From: Allosphingosinicella vermicomposti
Lineage (GTDB): Bacteria; Pseudomonadota; Alphaproteobacteria; Sphingomonadales; Sphingomonadaceae
Reading direction: 5' to 3'
Length of the DNA stretch: 64,000 bases
NCBI RefSeq assembly: GCF_003012815.1
Contig: NZ_PXYJ01000001.1
Span: 434,001 to 498,000, forward strand
Position 1 is the stretch's first letter. The number at the start of each line of letters is the position of its first letter. Below, in pieces: positions 15,968 through 25,619 of the stretch. Below the pieces are notes generated by a model. It was not told the DNA's origin, did not search any database, and saw only the letters and a list, made by a program, of their open reading frames with translations. The translations under genes were made by a program, and so were the position numbers.

Positions 15968-18900
15968 TCAATACTCCTTCCGGTAGCGTACACTCACTCC
16001 GGAACCACCCGCCGAGCTTGCCGCGGAGAGGACGCTCAAGGCGCGGGACAGAGCGATTTCGATCTGCGTTGCGGTAAAGCCGCGCGCGTCCGTGATAATT
16101 TCGAGATAGATGTCGTTGCTGATGTAGAAGCCAGCCGCGATTGCGGTGCCGCGTCCGGTGGCTTCGTCCGACCCCAGGATGCGAAGGCGGTCGATGCCGC
16201 TTGCCGACTGGAGCTTACCGAGCGGATTGAGGCCGCCCCCGCCGCCGCGCAGGGAGTTGAGCGATGCGGCCAGTTGCAGTGCCTGGGTTGCAGAAAGGTC
16301 CGTTACGGAACCGCCGAAGAAGATGCGCGACAGGATTTCGTCCTGCGGCAAGGCAGGCGTCGAAGTGAGCGCGATCTGCGGGTTGGAGGATGAGCCGGTG
16401 ACGTTGATCGTCGCGGTGATGCCTTCGACTTCCGTGCTCGCCGCGAGCTGGATGCGCGGTTCGATGCGGCGCCCGCCGGTAAATTCGATCCGGCCTTCTG
16501 CGATGTCGAAGCGGCGGCCGCCGAAGCTGTAAGTGCCGCGAATGACCTCCGCGAAACCCTCGACGCGTGGTGCGCTGGTCGTGCCGCGCACCGCGATGTC
16601 GGTTTCCCATTCGGATTCGAGGCCCATGCCGGAGATGAACACCTGATTGTCGGCGCGGACGCGCAAATCGAGATTCCAGATGCTGGGCGGACCGGCCGTG
16701 TCCTCCTCTTCCGGACGGGCGATCGGTTCGCCGCGCAGGTGGACGCCCTCCAGCACCGCGACCTCCGCCGATCCCTGCCGCACGAAGCGGTAGCGGGCTT
16801 CGGGCAGGCGCAGGTCGCCGCTGATGAGGGCGGGCTGGTTTGGGCCATTGGTGACGGCGATGCGGCCGGACACGGTGGCGCCGAGCGCGTCGGAGCGGGC
16901 GAGCTGGGCTTTGTCTAGATCGAGCTGCACGTCGATCGGGAAACCGGCGGCGGAGGCGAGATCGACGCTGCCGCGGCCCGTGATCGTGCCTTCGCCAGCC
17001 CGCGCGCTGATCTGCGTCAGCTCAAGGCGCGAGGCGGCGAACCGCCCCTGGACCGCCATTTTGGTAAGGCGAGTGCCGTAGGTTTCATCGACGAAGGTCA
17101 AATTGTTGGCGCGGACGACGCCGGTCAATTGCGGGCGCTGCACCCGCCCGCTGAAATCGGCGGCGAGGCCGATCGGGCCCGAGAGTTGCTGATCGGAGAG
17201 GCCCGACAGCGACCAGAGCACTTCAGCGGGGCCGTTATAACGGATGCCGCCGGACAGTGGCGAGGCGAGGAGGCGGGTCATCCAGCTTCCGGCACCCGCT
17301 GACAGCGGCTGGAGGCGGGCCTGCAGGCGGCCGATCACCGGTCCACCGCGCCGGATGACGGCATTCACTGCCCCGCCTTCCGGGCGAAGCGTGCCGGCCA
17401 CCGACATGTCGACCGGAGTGGAGCGGGTGGCGACGCCGGTGCGGGTGAAGTCGTCGATATTGAGGCGGAGATCGGCGCGCGGGAAGGCGGCGCCGCTGGC
17501 CTGGACGAAATCCACGCCGCCGCTCGCCCGTCCGCCAAGGCCGAGGTTCGGCGCGAAGGCGTTGGCGATGGAGAGATCGAGATTGTTCATCCGCGTTTGG
17601 AGCGTGACGCCGTCGCCAAAGCGCCCGGCGAGGCGGACATTGCCCTGCGGGAGGACGAGGGTGGCGGGGAGGAGCTGCCAGCCCTGCGCGGACTTGCGCA
17701 CATCGGCGGGCCGTTCGAGGCGGAAAGGGATGTCGTTCACCCGGCCCTGCAACGCGGCGAGGATGCGGTTGGGCGTGACTTGCGCATTGCCCGCGATGGT
17801 GAAGGGCGTGCCGCTCGCACCTTCGGCGAAGAGCTTCACGGTGCCGGTGCCGCCCTGCATTTGCGCGCGAGCGCGGGCGCGGGTGAGGCTGAACTGGCCG
17901 CTGCGTACTCCGGCAAGCTGGGCGTCGCCATTGATGGAGGGGCCATCGGGATAGAGAATGGCGGTGGCTTCGATGAGGCCGCGCTGGATGAGGATCGGCT
18001 GCTCGCCTGGAATGCGTGCGCCATTGGCCTGCGCCGACACCTGCGCCTGCTGGTAGCGCCCGGCAGCGGCGAGCCGGACAGTGCCGGTAAGGCCCGATCC
18101 GTTGAGGCTGAGCTGCCCAGCGAAGGGCCCGGCGGCGGTCTGCTGGACGCGCCCAGCAAAGTCGATCCCGGCGAAACGGACGAGCGAGACGTCGATGGTG
18201 AGCGGGCCACGCCCGGTCAGGATCGTGACGTCGGCGCTGAACGGGCCATATTGCGACTGGCCGGTGGCGTTCACCTGATAGCCGCGTCCCGTGCCGCGTA
18301 CCGTCGCTTCGACGTCGGAAAGACCGACGCCAAAGCCCGGACTTGCCGCGCGCAGGCGGACGAGGGGCTGGCTCGCAGTGCCGGTGACTCGCACGGCGAG
18401 GGGGCCATATTGGCTGGAGACGGCAGTCGCCCGGACGTTGAGCTGACCGCCGGGGCTGTATGTGCCGTCGCCGGAGGTGACGCGGAATAAAGGCGCGTTG
18501 AGGCGGACGTTGGAGAAGCGGATGAGGCCGCTCGGGTCCATGCGGAGATTGGCGCTGGCCGTCGCATTGCCGCCCAGTAGGTCGCGGGCGGCGCTGACGT
18601 CGATACGGCGGGTGCGGAGCGCCACGCGGCCTTCGACGCCGAAGCCTGCAGCGGTGCTGATAACGTCGAGATTGGTGTCGAGATCGACGATGCCGATCCC
18701 CTCGATCAGGTAATTATTCACCCGGCCGTTGATGGCGCCGGTGTAGCGGCCGCTGTTGAAGTCGGCGACGACGATGGCGGTGGCGTTCAATTTGTCGGAG
18801 CGGATCTTGAGGTCGTCCGACAGAGCGCGCCCGTCGGCGATGGCGAAGGTGCCGTTCAGGGCGACGTTGGTGAGCAGACCGCCAAGCGCCGGGTTGAGGC

Positions 18901-20170
18901 CCGCGATCCGCGTGGCGCGCGCACTGACGGGGATGACGATGCGGTCTGTGTTGACCCGGGCGCGGCCCTCCGCGCCCAGGCCCTGTACGATCGTCTCGTC
19001 GAACCCGACCGAGGCGGCGGTCAGGCGATAGGCGACATCGGGTGTGCCGAAGCCGCCGTTCAGGACAAGGGCGAGGTCGAGGTCGCGTGCCGACAGGTTG
19101 GGCGCGATGGCGCCGGGGCGGAGGAGGCGTGCCGCGACGCGTACATTGTCGAACCGGCTTTCGCCCAGGTCGATCATGCCCTCCATGGCGATGGCCGCCG
19201 CCGCGCTGTTGAGGCGGAGCCTCGTGTCGGCCTTGCGGTCGGCGAGGCGGGTGGTGAGGTTGAGCTGGACGAGCGGGGCGGTGAGGCGCTGAGCGGGGCC
19301 TGAAAGCAGGAGGTCCGGGCGCATCCGTCCATTGACGTCGAACAGGCCGTCGCGGCCCGTGATGGCGAGGTTGGCGAGGCCACGGTCCCCGAGCATGGCC
19401 TGGGCGCGGCCCTGCCAATTCGCCCAGCTGCCCTTGCCGCCGATCGCCACGCGGAGCGGCTGCTTGATGCCGGAGAGCGCCGCCACGAAGCCATTGCCGG
19501 GCGCGTCCAGACGGGCTTCGAGGTCGAAGCGGTTCTGGTCCGGCACGCCATCGAGCTTCAGGCGAAGGCGGTCGCCGCCGGGTAGGCCGAGCGCCGCGAC
19601 CGCGCCTGCATCGAGCGCCACTTGCGCGCGGCCGTCCGCGATCTTGGCCTGGCCGAGGAGCTTCAGCAAATGGCGCTTCCCGGTGACGGCGGGGGATATG
19701 CCGAGCTGGTCAATCCGGATACGGCCGATGTCGATATCGATGTCGGGAAGCAGGGGCGCGTTAGGATCGCCCGAAGAGCGCAATTCGGGCAGGCGGAAGA
19801 GTCCGGCCTGCGGGATCACCGCTGATCGTATATCGATATGGTTCTGGAAATAGGAGAGCGGGCGCCAGTCGAGTTCGACGCGGGGGGCGGCGAAGAAAAT
19901 GCCCTTCGGATCGCGCAGGACGAGGTCGTGGACGATGAGGTCGCCGAATATGTCGCCTTCGATCCGGCCGACATCGATGTCGAGGCCGGATGCCATTTCC
20001 AGATTGTTGATCTGCTTGACGACGTAATTCTGTCCGAACCGGGTGTTGATCCCGATGAAGAGGGCCAGGACGAGCAACAGGATCGCGCCGATCGCGATGG
20101 CGCCCCATTTCAGGGCGCGGCGTCCGCGATGATGGCGGACGACGATCGTTTCCTGCGCTTCCTCGACCAT
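15968..20170 (-). CDS. tamB: Translocation and assembly module protein TamB
   Basis: A 1400-residue AsmA/TamB-like protein. One N-terminal transmembrane helix (residues about 20-42, AIAIGAILLLVLALFIGI) anchors it in the inner membrane. A very long beta-rich body of repeated short strands follows, and the C-terminal DUF490/TamB domain ends in VSVRYRKEY. TamB spans the periplasm as a hydrophobic groove and works with TamA in outer-membrane protein or phospholipid transport. Its start overlaps the tamA stop (TGATG). Length is at the upper end of the usual range. Both strands are GC-rich and open, which creates many spurious opposite-strand frames. Confidence 0.95.
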   Translation of the reverse strand: MVEEAQETIVVRHHRGRRALKWGAIAIGAILLLVLALFIGINTRFGQNYVVKQINNLEMASGLDIDVGRIEGDIFGDLIVHDLVLRDPKGIFFAAPRVELDWRPLSYFQNHIDIRSAVIPQAGLFRLPELRSSGDPNAPLLPDIDIDIGRIRIDQLGISPAVTGKRHLLKLLGQAKIADGRAQVALDAGAVAALGLPGGDRLRLKLDGVPDQNRFDLEARLDAPGNGFVAALSGIKQPLRVAIGGKGSWANWQGRAQAMLGDRGLANLAITGRDGLFDVNGRMRPDLLLSGPAQRLTAPLVQLNLTTRLADRKADTRLRLNSAAAAIAMEGMIDLGESRFDNVRVAARLLRPGAIAPNLSARDLDLALVLNGGFGTPDVAYRLTAASVGFDETIVQGLGAEGRARVNTDRIVIPVSARATRIAGLNPALGGLLTNVALNGTFAIADGRALSDDLKIRSDKLNATAIVVADFNSGRYTGAINGRVNNYLIEGIGIVDLDTNLDVISTAAGFGVEGRVALRTRRIDVSAARDLLGGNATASANLRMDPSGLIRFSNVRLNAPLFRVTSGDGTYSPGGQLNVRATAVSSQYGPLAVRVTGTASQPLVRLRAASPGFGVGLSDVEATVRGTGRGYQVNATGQSQYGPFSADVTILTGRGPLTIDVSLVRFAGIDFAGRVQQTAAGPFAGQLSLNGSGLTGTVRLAAAGRYQQAQVSAQANGARIPGEQPILIQRGLIEATAILYPDGPSINGDAQLAGVRSGQFSLTRARARAQMQGGTGTVKLFAEGASGTPFTIAGNAQVTPNRILAALQGRVNDIPFRLERPADVRKSAQGWQLLPATLVLPQGNVRLAGRFGDGVTLQTRMNNLDLSIANAFAPNLGLGGRASGGVDFVQASGAAFPRADLRLNIDDFTRTGVATRSTPVDMSVAGTLRPEGGAVNAVIRRGGPVIGRLQARLQPLSAGAGSWMTRLLASPLSGGIRYNGPAEVLWSLSGLSDQQLSGPIGLAADFSGRVQRPQLTGVVRANNLTFVDETYGTRLTKMAVQGRFAASRLELTQISARAGEGTITGRGSVDLASAAGFPIDVQLDLDKAQLARSDALGATVSGRIAVTNGPNQPALISGDLRLPEARYRFVRQGSAEVAVLEGVHLRGEPIARPEEEDTAGPPSIWNLDLRVRADNQVFISGMGLESEWETDIAVRGTTSAPRVEGFAEVIRGTYSFGGRRFDIAEGRIEFTGGRRIEPRIQLAASTEVEGITATINVTGSSSNPQIALTSTPALPQDEILSRIFFGGSVTDLSATQALQLAASLNSLRGGGGGLNPLGKLQSASGIDRLRILGSDEATGRGTAIAAGFYISNDIYLEIITDARGFTATQIEIALSRALSVLSAASSAGGSGVSVRYRKEY

Positions 20171-22296
20171 CAGAAGGCCTGTCCGATCGAGATGTAAAGC
20201 GCGATGCGGCTCTCGCCCTCGCGCCGCCCGAGCGGGGTCGCGACGTCGACGCGCAATGGGCCGAAATTCGTGTACATGCGTCCGCCGATCCCGGCACCGA
20301 AGCGCAGGTCGGAGAATTTGGGGAATTGACCGCTATAGACCTGACCTGCGTCGATGAAGGGCACGATGCCGAAATTGCCGAAGCGGTAGCGGGCTTCGAG
20401 CGCGAATTCGTTGACGCTGCGACCACCCAATGGATCGCCGTTCGGGTCGCGAGGCCCAAGCTCCTGATGGCCGAAGCCGCGCACCGATCCGCCGCCGCCG
20501 CCATAATAACGGCGCGAGGGGGCAAGGTCGTCGCGGTCGATGCCGCTGATCGTGCCAAACCGCGCGCGGCCTGCAATGACCAGGCTGTCGCTCACCGGAT
20601 AATAAGCGCTGCCGTCGATCATCGTCCGGGCATAAGGCCGGGTGCCGTTCTGCAGCGCGACTTCCGGGCTGGTCCGCGCGGTGATGCGGAAACCCTTGGT
20701 GGGATCGAGGAGGTTGTCCGAGGCGTCATAGCCGATCTGCAATGGCACCGCGCCGATGAAGAAGGTCGCGCGCTCGCGCTCGCCGGTTTCGAAGCTGAAG
20801 CGATCCTCGTTCGTGGCGATGAGTTCGGCGCCGTAGGACCAAGTCCACTTCTTCTGCCAGATCGGTGTCGATTCCCGGCTGATCCGCCCCGCGAGCGTCG
20901 CGGTATAGGCCTCGAACGCGTCATAATCGCGCCGTGCCGCTTCGGCGGTGAGGAAGACGGTGCGGTCGCGCTTGCCCGCATTGGAGCGGCGGAACTGGAC
21001 GCCAAGCGATTGTTCCTGCGTGCCGCCCACGGCCGCGACGCGCAGCGCGCCTTCGGGCGGAAACATGTTGCGATGTTCCCAGCTCACCTCGGCGCGGAAG
21101 CCCTCGCCGGTATTGTAGCCGCCATTGGCCGAGATGGAGCGCGGCGGGCCGGCATCCTGACGGACGAGGATGTCGACATATTGGGTGCCGTCCGGCGCTG
21201 TTTCTCCGGTAAGGACCGGCTCGGCGGAAACGCTGTCGAAGAGGTTTGTGGCGACCATCGCTTCGCGCAGATCGTCGACGAGGCGGCGATCGTAGAGTTC
21301 GTCGCGCTCGAAGCGGGCGAGGACGCCGACATGTTCGGCGTCGAAGGCAAGATCGCCTTCGGTGCGATAGCCGCCGAACCGCGCCTTCGGGCCGGACGTG
21401 AGCGGCAGGACATAGTCGCCCGTATCGGTCGCGGGATCGAGCGCGATGTCGCGAAGGCCGATTTCCGGGAAGGGATAGCCCTGCTGCGGCAGGCGAAGGG
21501 CGACGCGGGCTTCGGCGGCCTCCACGTCGACCGCGATGATCGGGTCGCCGACCTTCAGGTCCAGCGCTTCGGTCGCGATGGCGGTCGGCTCGGGCGCGGC
21601 ACCGGTGATCGCGATGGAGGCGAGCTTATATTGATCGCCGGGGGCGGCGGTGAGCACGACATCGAGCTGGCCGGGCTCATCGGGGCGCTGCGTGACGGTC
21701 GCAACGGCGATTCCGTCATAATAGCCTTCCGAGCGCAGGATGGTGATGGCGAGCCGCTCATCCTCCCGCGCCCGTGCCGCGACCATTGCGCCGTTGGTGA
21801 GTTCGCCGTCCGCATCCTCAAGCGCCGAGAGGTCGAGGAAGCGATTCTTAAGATCCACTTCATCCAGCCCTTCGGTGCGGAAGGTGAATTGCACGGGTTC
21901 GGGCGCGGCGGGATCGATCACCTGCTCGGTCGCCTCGGGCACATTGACGTCGAAAGTGGCGAGCGGGGTCAGCGGTTCGGCCAAAGCGGGATCCGTGCCG
22001 GGAGCCTCGGGCGTTACGGTAGCAGGCGCGCCAGTCTGCGGCGCGGGGACGGCGGGTGCCGTCTCATCGATCGGGGGAAGCTCGAACTCTTCGATCGGCT
22101 GTAAGGGCGCGTCGAGCGCCGGATCGAGCGCGGGCAGGGCCTCTTCGAACTGGCTGTCGGAAACGATCGGTTCTTCCGGCGCGGTTTGCGCCACGACAGG
22201 CGTCGTCGCGGTCAGGATGAGGAATGACAAAGCCGAGCGTGATGGACCGAAAGCCAAGGCCCCCGCCATGCGCGATCCTGAAAAACGTGAAACCAT
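20170..22296 (-). CDS. tamA: Omp85-family outer membrane protein TamA
   Basis: About 708 residues. A signal peptide (GALAFGPSRSALSFLILTAT, ending PVVAQ) is followed by an acidic, proline-rich stretch of roughly 100 residues. Then come POTRA-type domains and a C-terminal 16-strand barrel of the Omp85 family, with the conserved GGGGSVRGFGHQELGPRD loop and the final DVATPLGRREGESRIALYISIGQAF region. GGGGGA precedes the ATG at 22296; the frame is open further upstream without recognisable sequence. It is coupled to tamB. The extended acidic N-terminal segment between signal and POTRA domains is longer than in Escherichia coli TamA. Confidence 0.93.
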   Translation of the reverse strand: MVSRFSGSRMAGALAFGPSRSALSFLILTATTPVVAQTAPEEPIVSDSQFEEALPALDPALDAPLQPIEEFELPPIDETAPAVPAPQTGAPATVTPEAPGTDPALAEPLTPLATFDVNVPEATEQVIDPAAPEPVQFTFRTEGLDEVDLKNRFLDLSALEDADGELTNGAMVAARAREDERLAITILRSEGYYDGIAVATVTQRPDEPGQLDVVLTAAPGDQYKLASIAITGAAPEPTAIATEALDLKVGDPIIAVDVEAAEARVALRLPQQGYPFPEIGLRDIALDPATDTGDYVLPLTSGPKARFGGYRTEGDLAFDAEHVGVLARFERDELYDRRLVDDLREAMVATNLFDSVSAEPVLTGETAPDGTQYVDILVRQDAGPPRSISANGGYNTGEGFRAEVSWEHRNMFPPEGALRVAAVGGTQEQSLGVQFRRSNAGKRDRTVFLTAEAARRDYDAFEAYTATLAGRISRESTPIWQKKWTWSYGAELIATNEDRFSFETGERERATFFIGAVPLQIGYDASDNLLDPTKGFRITARTSPEVALQNGTRPYARTMIDGSAYYPVSDSLVIAGRARFGTISGIDRDDLAPSRRYYGGGGGSVRGFGHQELGPRDPNGDPLGGRSVNEFALEARYRFGNFGIVPFIDAGQVYSGQFPKFSDLRFGAGIGGRMYTNFGPLRVDVATPLGRREGESRIALYISIGQAF

Positions 22297-22379
22297 TCCC
22301 CCCTCGAAACTTGCTCGACGTCGGGCATGAACACCCATTCTGGAAGTTCGTTCCGAGTCCGTAAGTAGCACGGCGGCCC

Positions 22380-22409
22380 TTGGTGATTTTATGCCCGGAA
22401 CGTGATACT
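22380..22409 (+). promoter_or_regulatory. Possible sigma-70 promoter for the HdeD-Usp operon
   Basis: TTGGTG (22380-22385), an 18-base spacer and GATACT (22404-22409) lie 42 bases before the start codon in the divergent tamA/HdeD gap. The match is moderate. Confidence 0.3.
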
Positions 22410-22451
22410 TTCGGGCAACATCATGCGTTGTCGGCATGAAAGGATGGAAGC

Positions 22452-23072
22452 ATGGCGCAGACCCTTTCACGCGAGCCAGCAAGGGGCGAAAGGCCCCAGC
22501 GTTTCGTGCTGCTGGTGTGCGGACTCCTGATGCTCGGTTGCGGGCTGGCGGCGATCGGCGTGGAGGTGGTCGATCCGCGCGCCGTGATCGGCACGACCGG
22601 CTACCTGATCCTCGCCGCCGGCGTGATCGAGATCGTCGCGGGCATCGCCCAACGCCGGATCGAGCAGATTGAAGGGCGGCTCGACATCATCCTCGGCCTC
22701 ATTTCGCTCGGCGTCGGCGGCTATCTGATCGCAAATATGGACGGGACGGCGGCGCGGCTGGCTGGACTGCTTACCCTCTGGCTGCTGCTGCGGGGGGGGC
22801 TGGACCTGGTCGCGGCCTTCCTGACGACGGACCTGTTCACCGAAGAAGGCCGCATCCTGCGCGCGTCGGTCGACCTCGTCCTTGGCCTCATATCCTATAT
22901 CGGGCTCGGCACCACCGCCTGGTGGGAACGCTTTCTGGGCTGGCCGTCCACCGCGGCGACGGCGAGCTTCCTCTTCGCGGGCATCAGCCTGGCCGCGGCG
23001 GGCCTGTTCCTGACCGGCATATCGCGTCCGCGATGCGCGAACACCCTTTCCGATGTGGAGGTAGGTCGATGA
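22452..23072 (+). CDS. HdeD-like (DUF308) membrane protein
   Basis: A 206-residue integral membrane protein with about six hydrophobic helices arranged as two similar halves, as in the DUF308/HdeD family. The central LDIILGLISLGVGGYLIANM is typical. HdeD is linked to acid resistance in Escherichia coli, but the family's molecular function is not known. It overlaps the start of a universal stress protein gene by four bases (ATGA), which suggests a general stress role. It is divergent from tamA, with a 155-base shared upstream region. Confidence 0.75.
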   Translation: MAQTLSREPARGERPQRFVLLVCGLLMLGCGLAAIGVEVVDPRAVIGTTGYLILAAGVIEIVAGIAQRRIEQIEGRLDIILGLISLGVGGYLIANMDGTAARLAGLLTLWLLLRGGLDLVAAFLTTDLFTEEGRILRASVDLVLGLISYIGLGTTAWWERFLGWPSTAATASFLFAGISLAAAGLFLTGISRPRCANTLSDVEVGR

Positions 23073-23884
23073 AATCCGTTCTTCTCTATGCCAATGACGA
23101 TGCGGGCCTCGGCGCGCGGCTGGAAGCGGCGTTGGACGTGGTCCGCGCCTTCGACGGCCATCTCACCTGCCTGACCGTCACGCCTTATGACGCCTTCATC
23201 CTCGGCGATCCCTTCGGTGGGATTTATGCCCTGCCTATTGCGATCGAAGGGTTGCGCGAGGCCGAGGAGGAGCATCGCAGGCGCATCGAGCAGCGGCTGG
23301 CGGGCGAAGGCGTCGCCTGGGATTGGGTGCATCGCGATGGGCAGCCCGCGCAAATGCTGGTCAATGAAGCGCGGCTCGCGGACCTTGTCATATTAAGCCA
23401 GCCAGTCCGGCGCGGCGGCGGGGAGGCATCCCCGCCCGCTTTGACCGATGCGGTGTCCGTCAATGCTTTCGCGCCGGTCCTAGCCGTGCCCTCGGGGGGG
23501 CGCGGGTTCGATTGTTCCGGCGCGGCCCTTGTCGCCTGGAACGGATCGGACGAGGCAGCCCACGCACTTCGCTTCGCATTGCCGCTTCTGGCGCGCGCGT
23601 CGACGGTGAACCTTGTTGTCGTGGACGGCGATTCCGAGCTCGGCCTGCCGCCGCTCGACGCCTGCCGCTATCTCGCGCGCCACGGCATCAAGGCGGAACT
23701 GCACGAATGGCGGCGGGGGCAGGGGACGACCGGCGAGGCATTGCTGAAGGCTGCGCGCAACCTGGAGGCGCGTTATCTGGTGTTGGGCGCTTATGGTCGG
23801 TCGCGGGTGATGGAGGCAATGCTTGGCGGCACCACGCGTCATGTGCTGGATCATGCCGAATTGCCGCTGATCCTCGCCCACTAG
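23069..23884 (+). CDS. Universal stress protein (UspA family)
   Basis: A 271-residue protein with two UspA-like halves. The first (residues 1-150) is degenerate. The second carries the ATP-binding signature G-2x-G-9x-G-(S/T) in LGAYGRSRVMEAMLGGTTRHVL, plus ALVAWNGSDEAAHALRFALP at its start. Tandem-domain Usps bind ATP and support survival under stress; the target is unknown. The start codon overlaps the stop of the HdeD-like gene, so the two products are probably made together. Confidence 0.88.
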   Translation: MKSVLLYANDDAGLGARLEAALDVVRAFDGHLTCLTVTPYDAFILGDPFGGIYALPIAIEGLREAEEEHRRRIEQRLAGEGVAWDWVHRDGQPAQMLVNEARLADLVILSQPVRRGGGEASPPALTDAVSVNAFAPVLAVPSGGRGFDCSGAALVAWNGSDEAAHALRFALPLLARASTVNLVVVDGDSELGLPPLDACRYLARHGIKAELHEWRRGQGTTGEALLKAARNLEARYLVLGAYGRSRVMEAMLGGTTRHVLDHAELPLILAH

Positions 23885-23911
23885 GCTGAATGCAGTAGGA
23901 GTGCACGGACC

Positions 23912-24865
23912 TTAGTCGACATGGGCGGCCGTGTAAGGCACTTGCAGATAATCGAGCGCAGCCCGACCGATCTCCGCCGCTGATCCTTTTTTACCTTTCA
24001 GGAACAATTCGGACAGGTTGAGGCCGACGCCGATGAAGGGCTTTCGCACCGGGCCGATGCCGCGATCCCGCTCCTCCCGCGAGGTGCGGTACGCATGATA
24101 GCCGACATGGAATTCAAAAAGGCGAAGGGGGGTGCGGCGCGTTGCTTCGAAACCGGATCCCTTGACGGCAAGCAGGAACCATTGCTGCTCGAAATGCTCC
24201 TTACCGCGGAAGGTGATGACGTCCTTGTTCGGCACGATCATCAGTCGGAAATCGACCTTTTCGTCTATGCCCGGCACCGAATGGCGCATGACGCCGAACC
24301 CCGCTCCGGCGAGGTTGAAGGCCATATCCTCCATCGAAAAGCCGCTGCCCCTGTGAAAGGAGTCGAACAATTCGCCATAGGTTTGCAGGCCGAGGCCGAG
24401 CACGGCTGCCGTCCGCGCGCTTTTGGGGCCACCGCCCGTCTTTCGGGCCATGCGGCGGTAGAGGATGTCTGAGATAACGTAGGTGTTCCAGGCGTGGGCG
24501 AGCTTGTCGACGCCCGCATTGGGCGTGTCTCTGCCGAACCAGCCTTCGCCCTTGAAGCGGAAGGGCTGAGGGTCGCGGACCACGACGGGCAGATTGGTCA
24601 AGGTCAGTGCGGCGGCGAGGCCACCCAATTCCCACTTCACGGCCCCAACCCGGCGCCCGAAGCTATCGTAGCGCCGGGACTCCGCCGGTGCGGGTGACGG
24701 GAGGGTGTAGGCGGGAGGCAGGGGTGGTTCGGACGTGACAGGGGTCAGGACCGGCGCCTGGGTTTCAGTAACCACAGGCAGGCCGGACGGCGCGGCTCGG
24801 GCAGGCGCCAAGCCGAACAAGGCGCAGACTGCCGTGGGAAAGGCCCAATTTCCGACACGCATCAA
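23912..24865 (-). CDS. DUF2279-family secreted protein
   Basis: A 317-residue protein with an N-terminal signal peptide (NWAFPTAVCALFGLAPARA) and a proline-rich spacer to about residue 70. The family core shows KLAHAWNTYVISDILYRRM, GLGLQTYGELFDSFHRG and FSMEDMAFNLAGAGFGVMRH. The paired small-residue helices and the GELFDSF and DMAFN motifs match DUF2279, predicted periplasmic or outer-membrane lipoprotein-like proteins of unknown function. No lipobox is evident here. The gene is single, convergent with the Usp gene. Confidence 0.78.
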   Translation of the reverse strand: MMRVGNWAFPTAVCALFGLAPARAAPSGLPVVTETQAPVLTPVTSEPPLPPAYTLPSPAPAESRRYDSFGRRVGAVKWELGGLAAALTLTNLPVVVRDPQPFRFKGEGWFGRDTPNAGVDKLAHAWNTYVISDILYRRMARKTGGGPKSARTAAVLGLGLQTYGELFDSFHRGSGFSMEDMAFNLAGAGFGVMRHSVPGIDEKVDFRLMIVPNKDVITFRGKEHFEQQWFLLAVKGSGFEATRRTPLRLFEFHVGYHAYRTSREERDRGIGPVRKPFIGVGLNLSELFLKGKKGSAAEIGRAALDYLQVPYTAAHVD

Positions 24866-24972
24866 AAACGTCCCGACTGTCAGGCAAGGCCAACAATCCG
24901 GCGCACGCGCAGGTTCCTGAACGCCCTGCGACGGACGTTCATCCTGCTTTTCTCAGCGATAGGAAGAGAAAA

Positions 24973-25047
24973 TGGTGGGCGTGGCAAGGATTGAACTTGC
25001 GACCCCTGCGATGTCAACACAGTGCTCTACCACTGAGCTACACGCCC
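24973..25047 (-). tRNA. tRNA-Val (anticodon GAC)
   Basis: The minus strand folds as a full cloverleaf. The acceptor is GGGCGTG/CACGCCC with encoded CCA, the D arm is GCTCAGTGGTAGAGC, and the anticodon stem is CTGTG/CGCAG with loop TTGACAT. The T arm carries GTTCAATCC. The loop places GAC at positions 34-36, reading valine GUC/GUU codons. Neighbouring genes give no sign of an integrated element at its 3' end. Confidence 0.96.
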
Positions 25048-25099
25048 ACTCGAGGGGCGGCTATTAGCGGGGGCTTTGCGGAGACGCAAGCGCCCAAAT

Positions 25100-25477
25100 T
25101 CATAATTGTTCGTGCCGGTCCTCTTTCCCGAACAAACGGTCCACTTCCGCGACGAGATCCCGCAGGTGGAAGGGCTTGGACAGAACGCGCGCCTCGGGGT
25201 TCGCCTTGCCCGCTTTTAGGGCGACAGCGGCGAATCCGGTGATGAACATGACGCGCATGCCAGGGTCGATCGCCGAGGCCTTTTGAACGAGCTCGATCCC
25301 GTCCATTTCCGGCATCACGATGTCGGTGAGGAGGAGATCGAAACGCTCGTGCGCGAGGATCGGCAGCGCCGCCGTGCCGCGATCAACGGCGGTGACGCTG
25401 TAGCCGACCTTTTCCAATGCGCGCGACAGATAGACGCGCATCGATGTGTCGTCCTCTGCCAGCAAAATCCTCAACAT
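25100..25477 (-). CDS. cpdR: Cell-cycle response regulator CpdR
   Basis: A 125-residue stand-alone receiver closely resembling Caulobacter CpdR: RILLAEDDTSMRVYLSRALE, the phospho-acceptor aspartate in LLLTDIVMPEMDGIELV, VMFITGFAAVALKAG and the family-specific VLSKPFHLRDLVAEVDRLF. Unphosphorylated CpdR primes ClpXP for degradation of cell-cycle substrates; the CckA-ChpT relay phosphorylates it. The start at 25477 gives the standard N-terminus; the frame is open 20 codons further upstream. Its upstream side abuts a 271-bp inverted-repeat element. Presence implies a CtrA-type cell-cycle network in this organism. Confidence 0.95.
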   Translation of the reverse strand: MLRILLAEDDTSMRVYLSRALEKVGYSVTAVDRGTAALPILAHERFDLLLTDIVMPEMDGIELVQKASAIDPGMRVMFITGFAAVALKAGKANPEARVLSKPFHLRDLVAEVDRLFGKEDRHEQL

Positions 25478-25619
25478 GCGCGCTCCGAAACGGCTTCGTG
25501 TCCTCCATATTCGGCGAACCGCCCTATTATGCGCCAAGGCGGGACAGAAGGCCAGCGAGAGGCCGCTCTGCCCTTAAAGAATATGCGGTTGCGGAAGTTC
25601 CCTTGCAGGCGTAGCGCTG

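Noticed and set aside
20326-22104. Long plus-strand frame antisense to tamA
   Set aside because: Composition is that of a shadow frame and no family is recognisable; tamA on the minus strand has complete Omp85 features.
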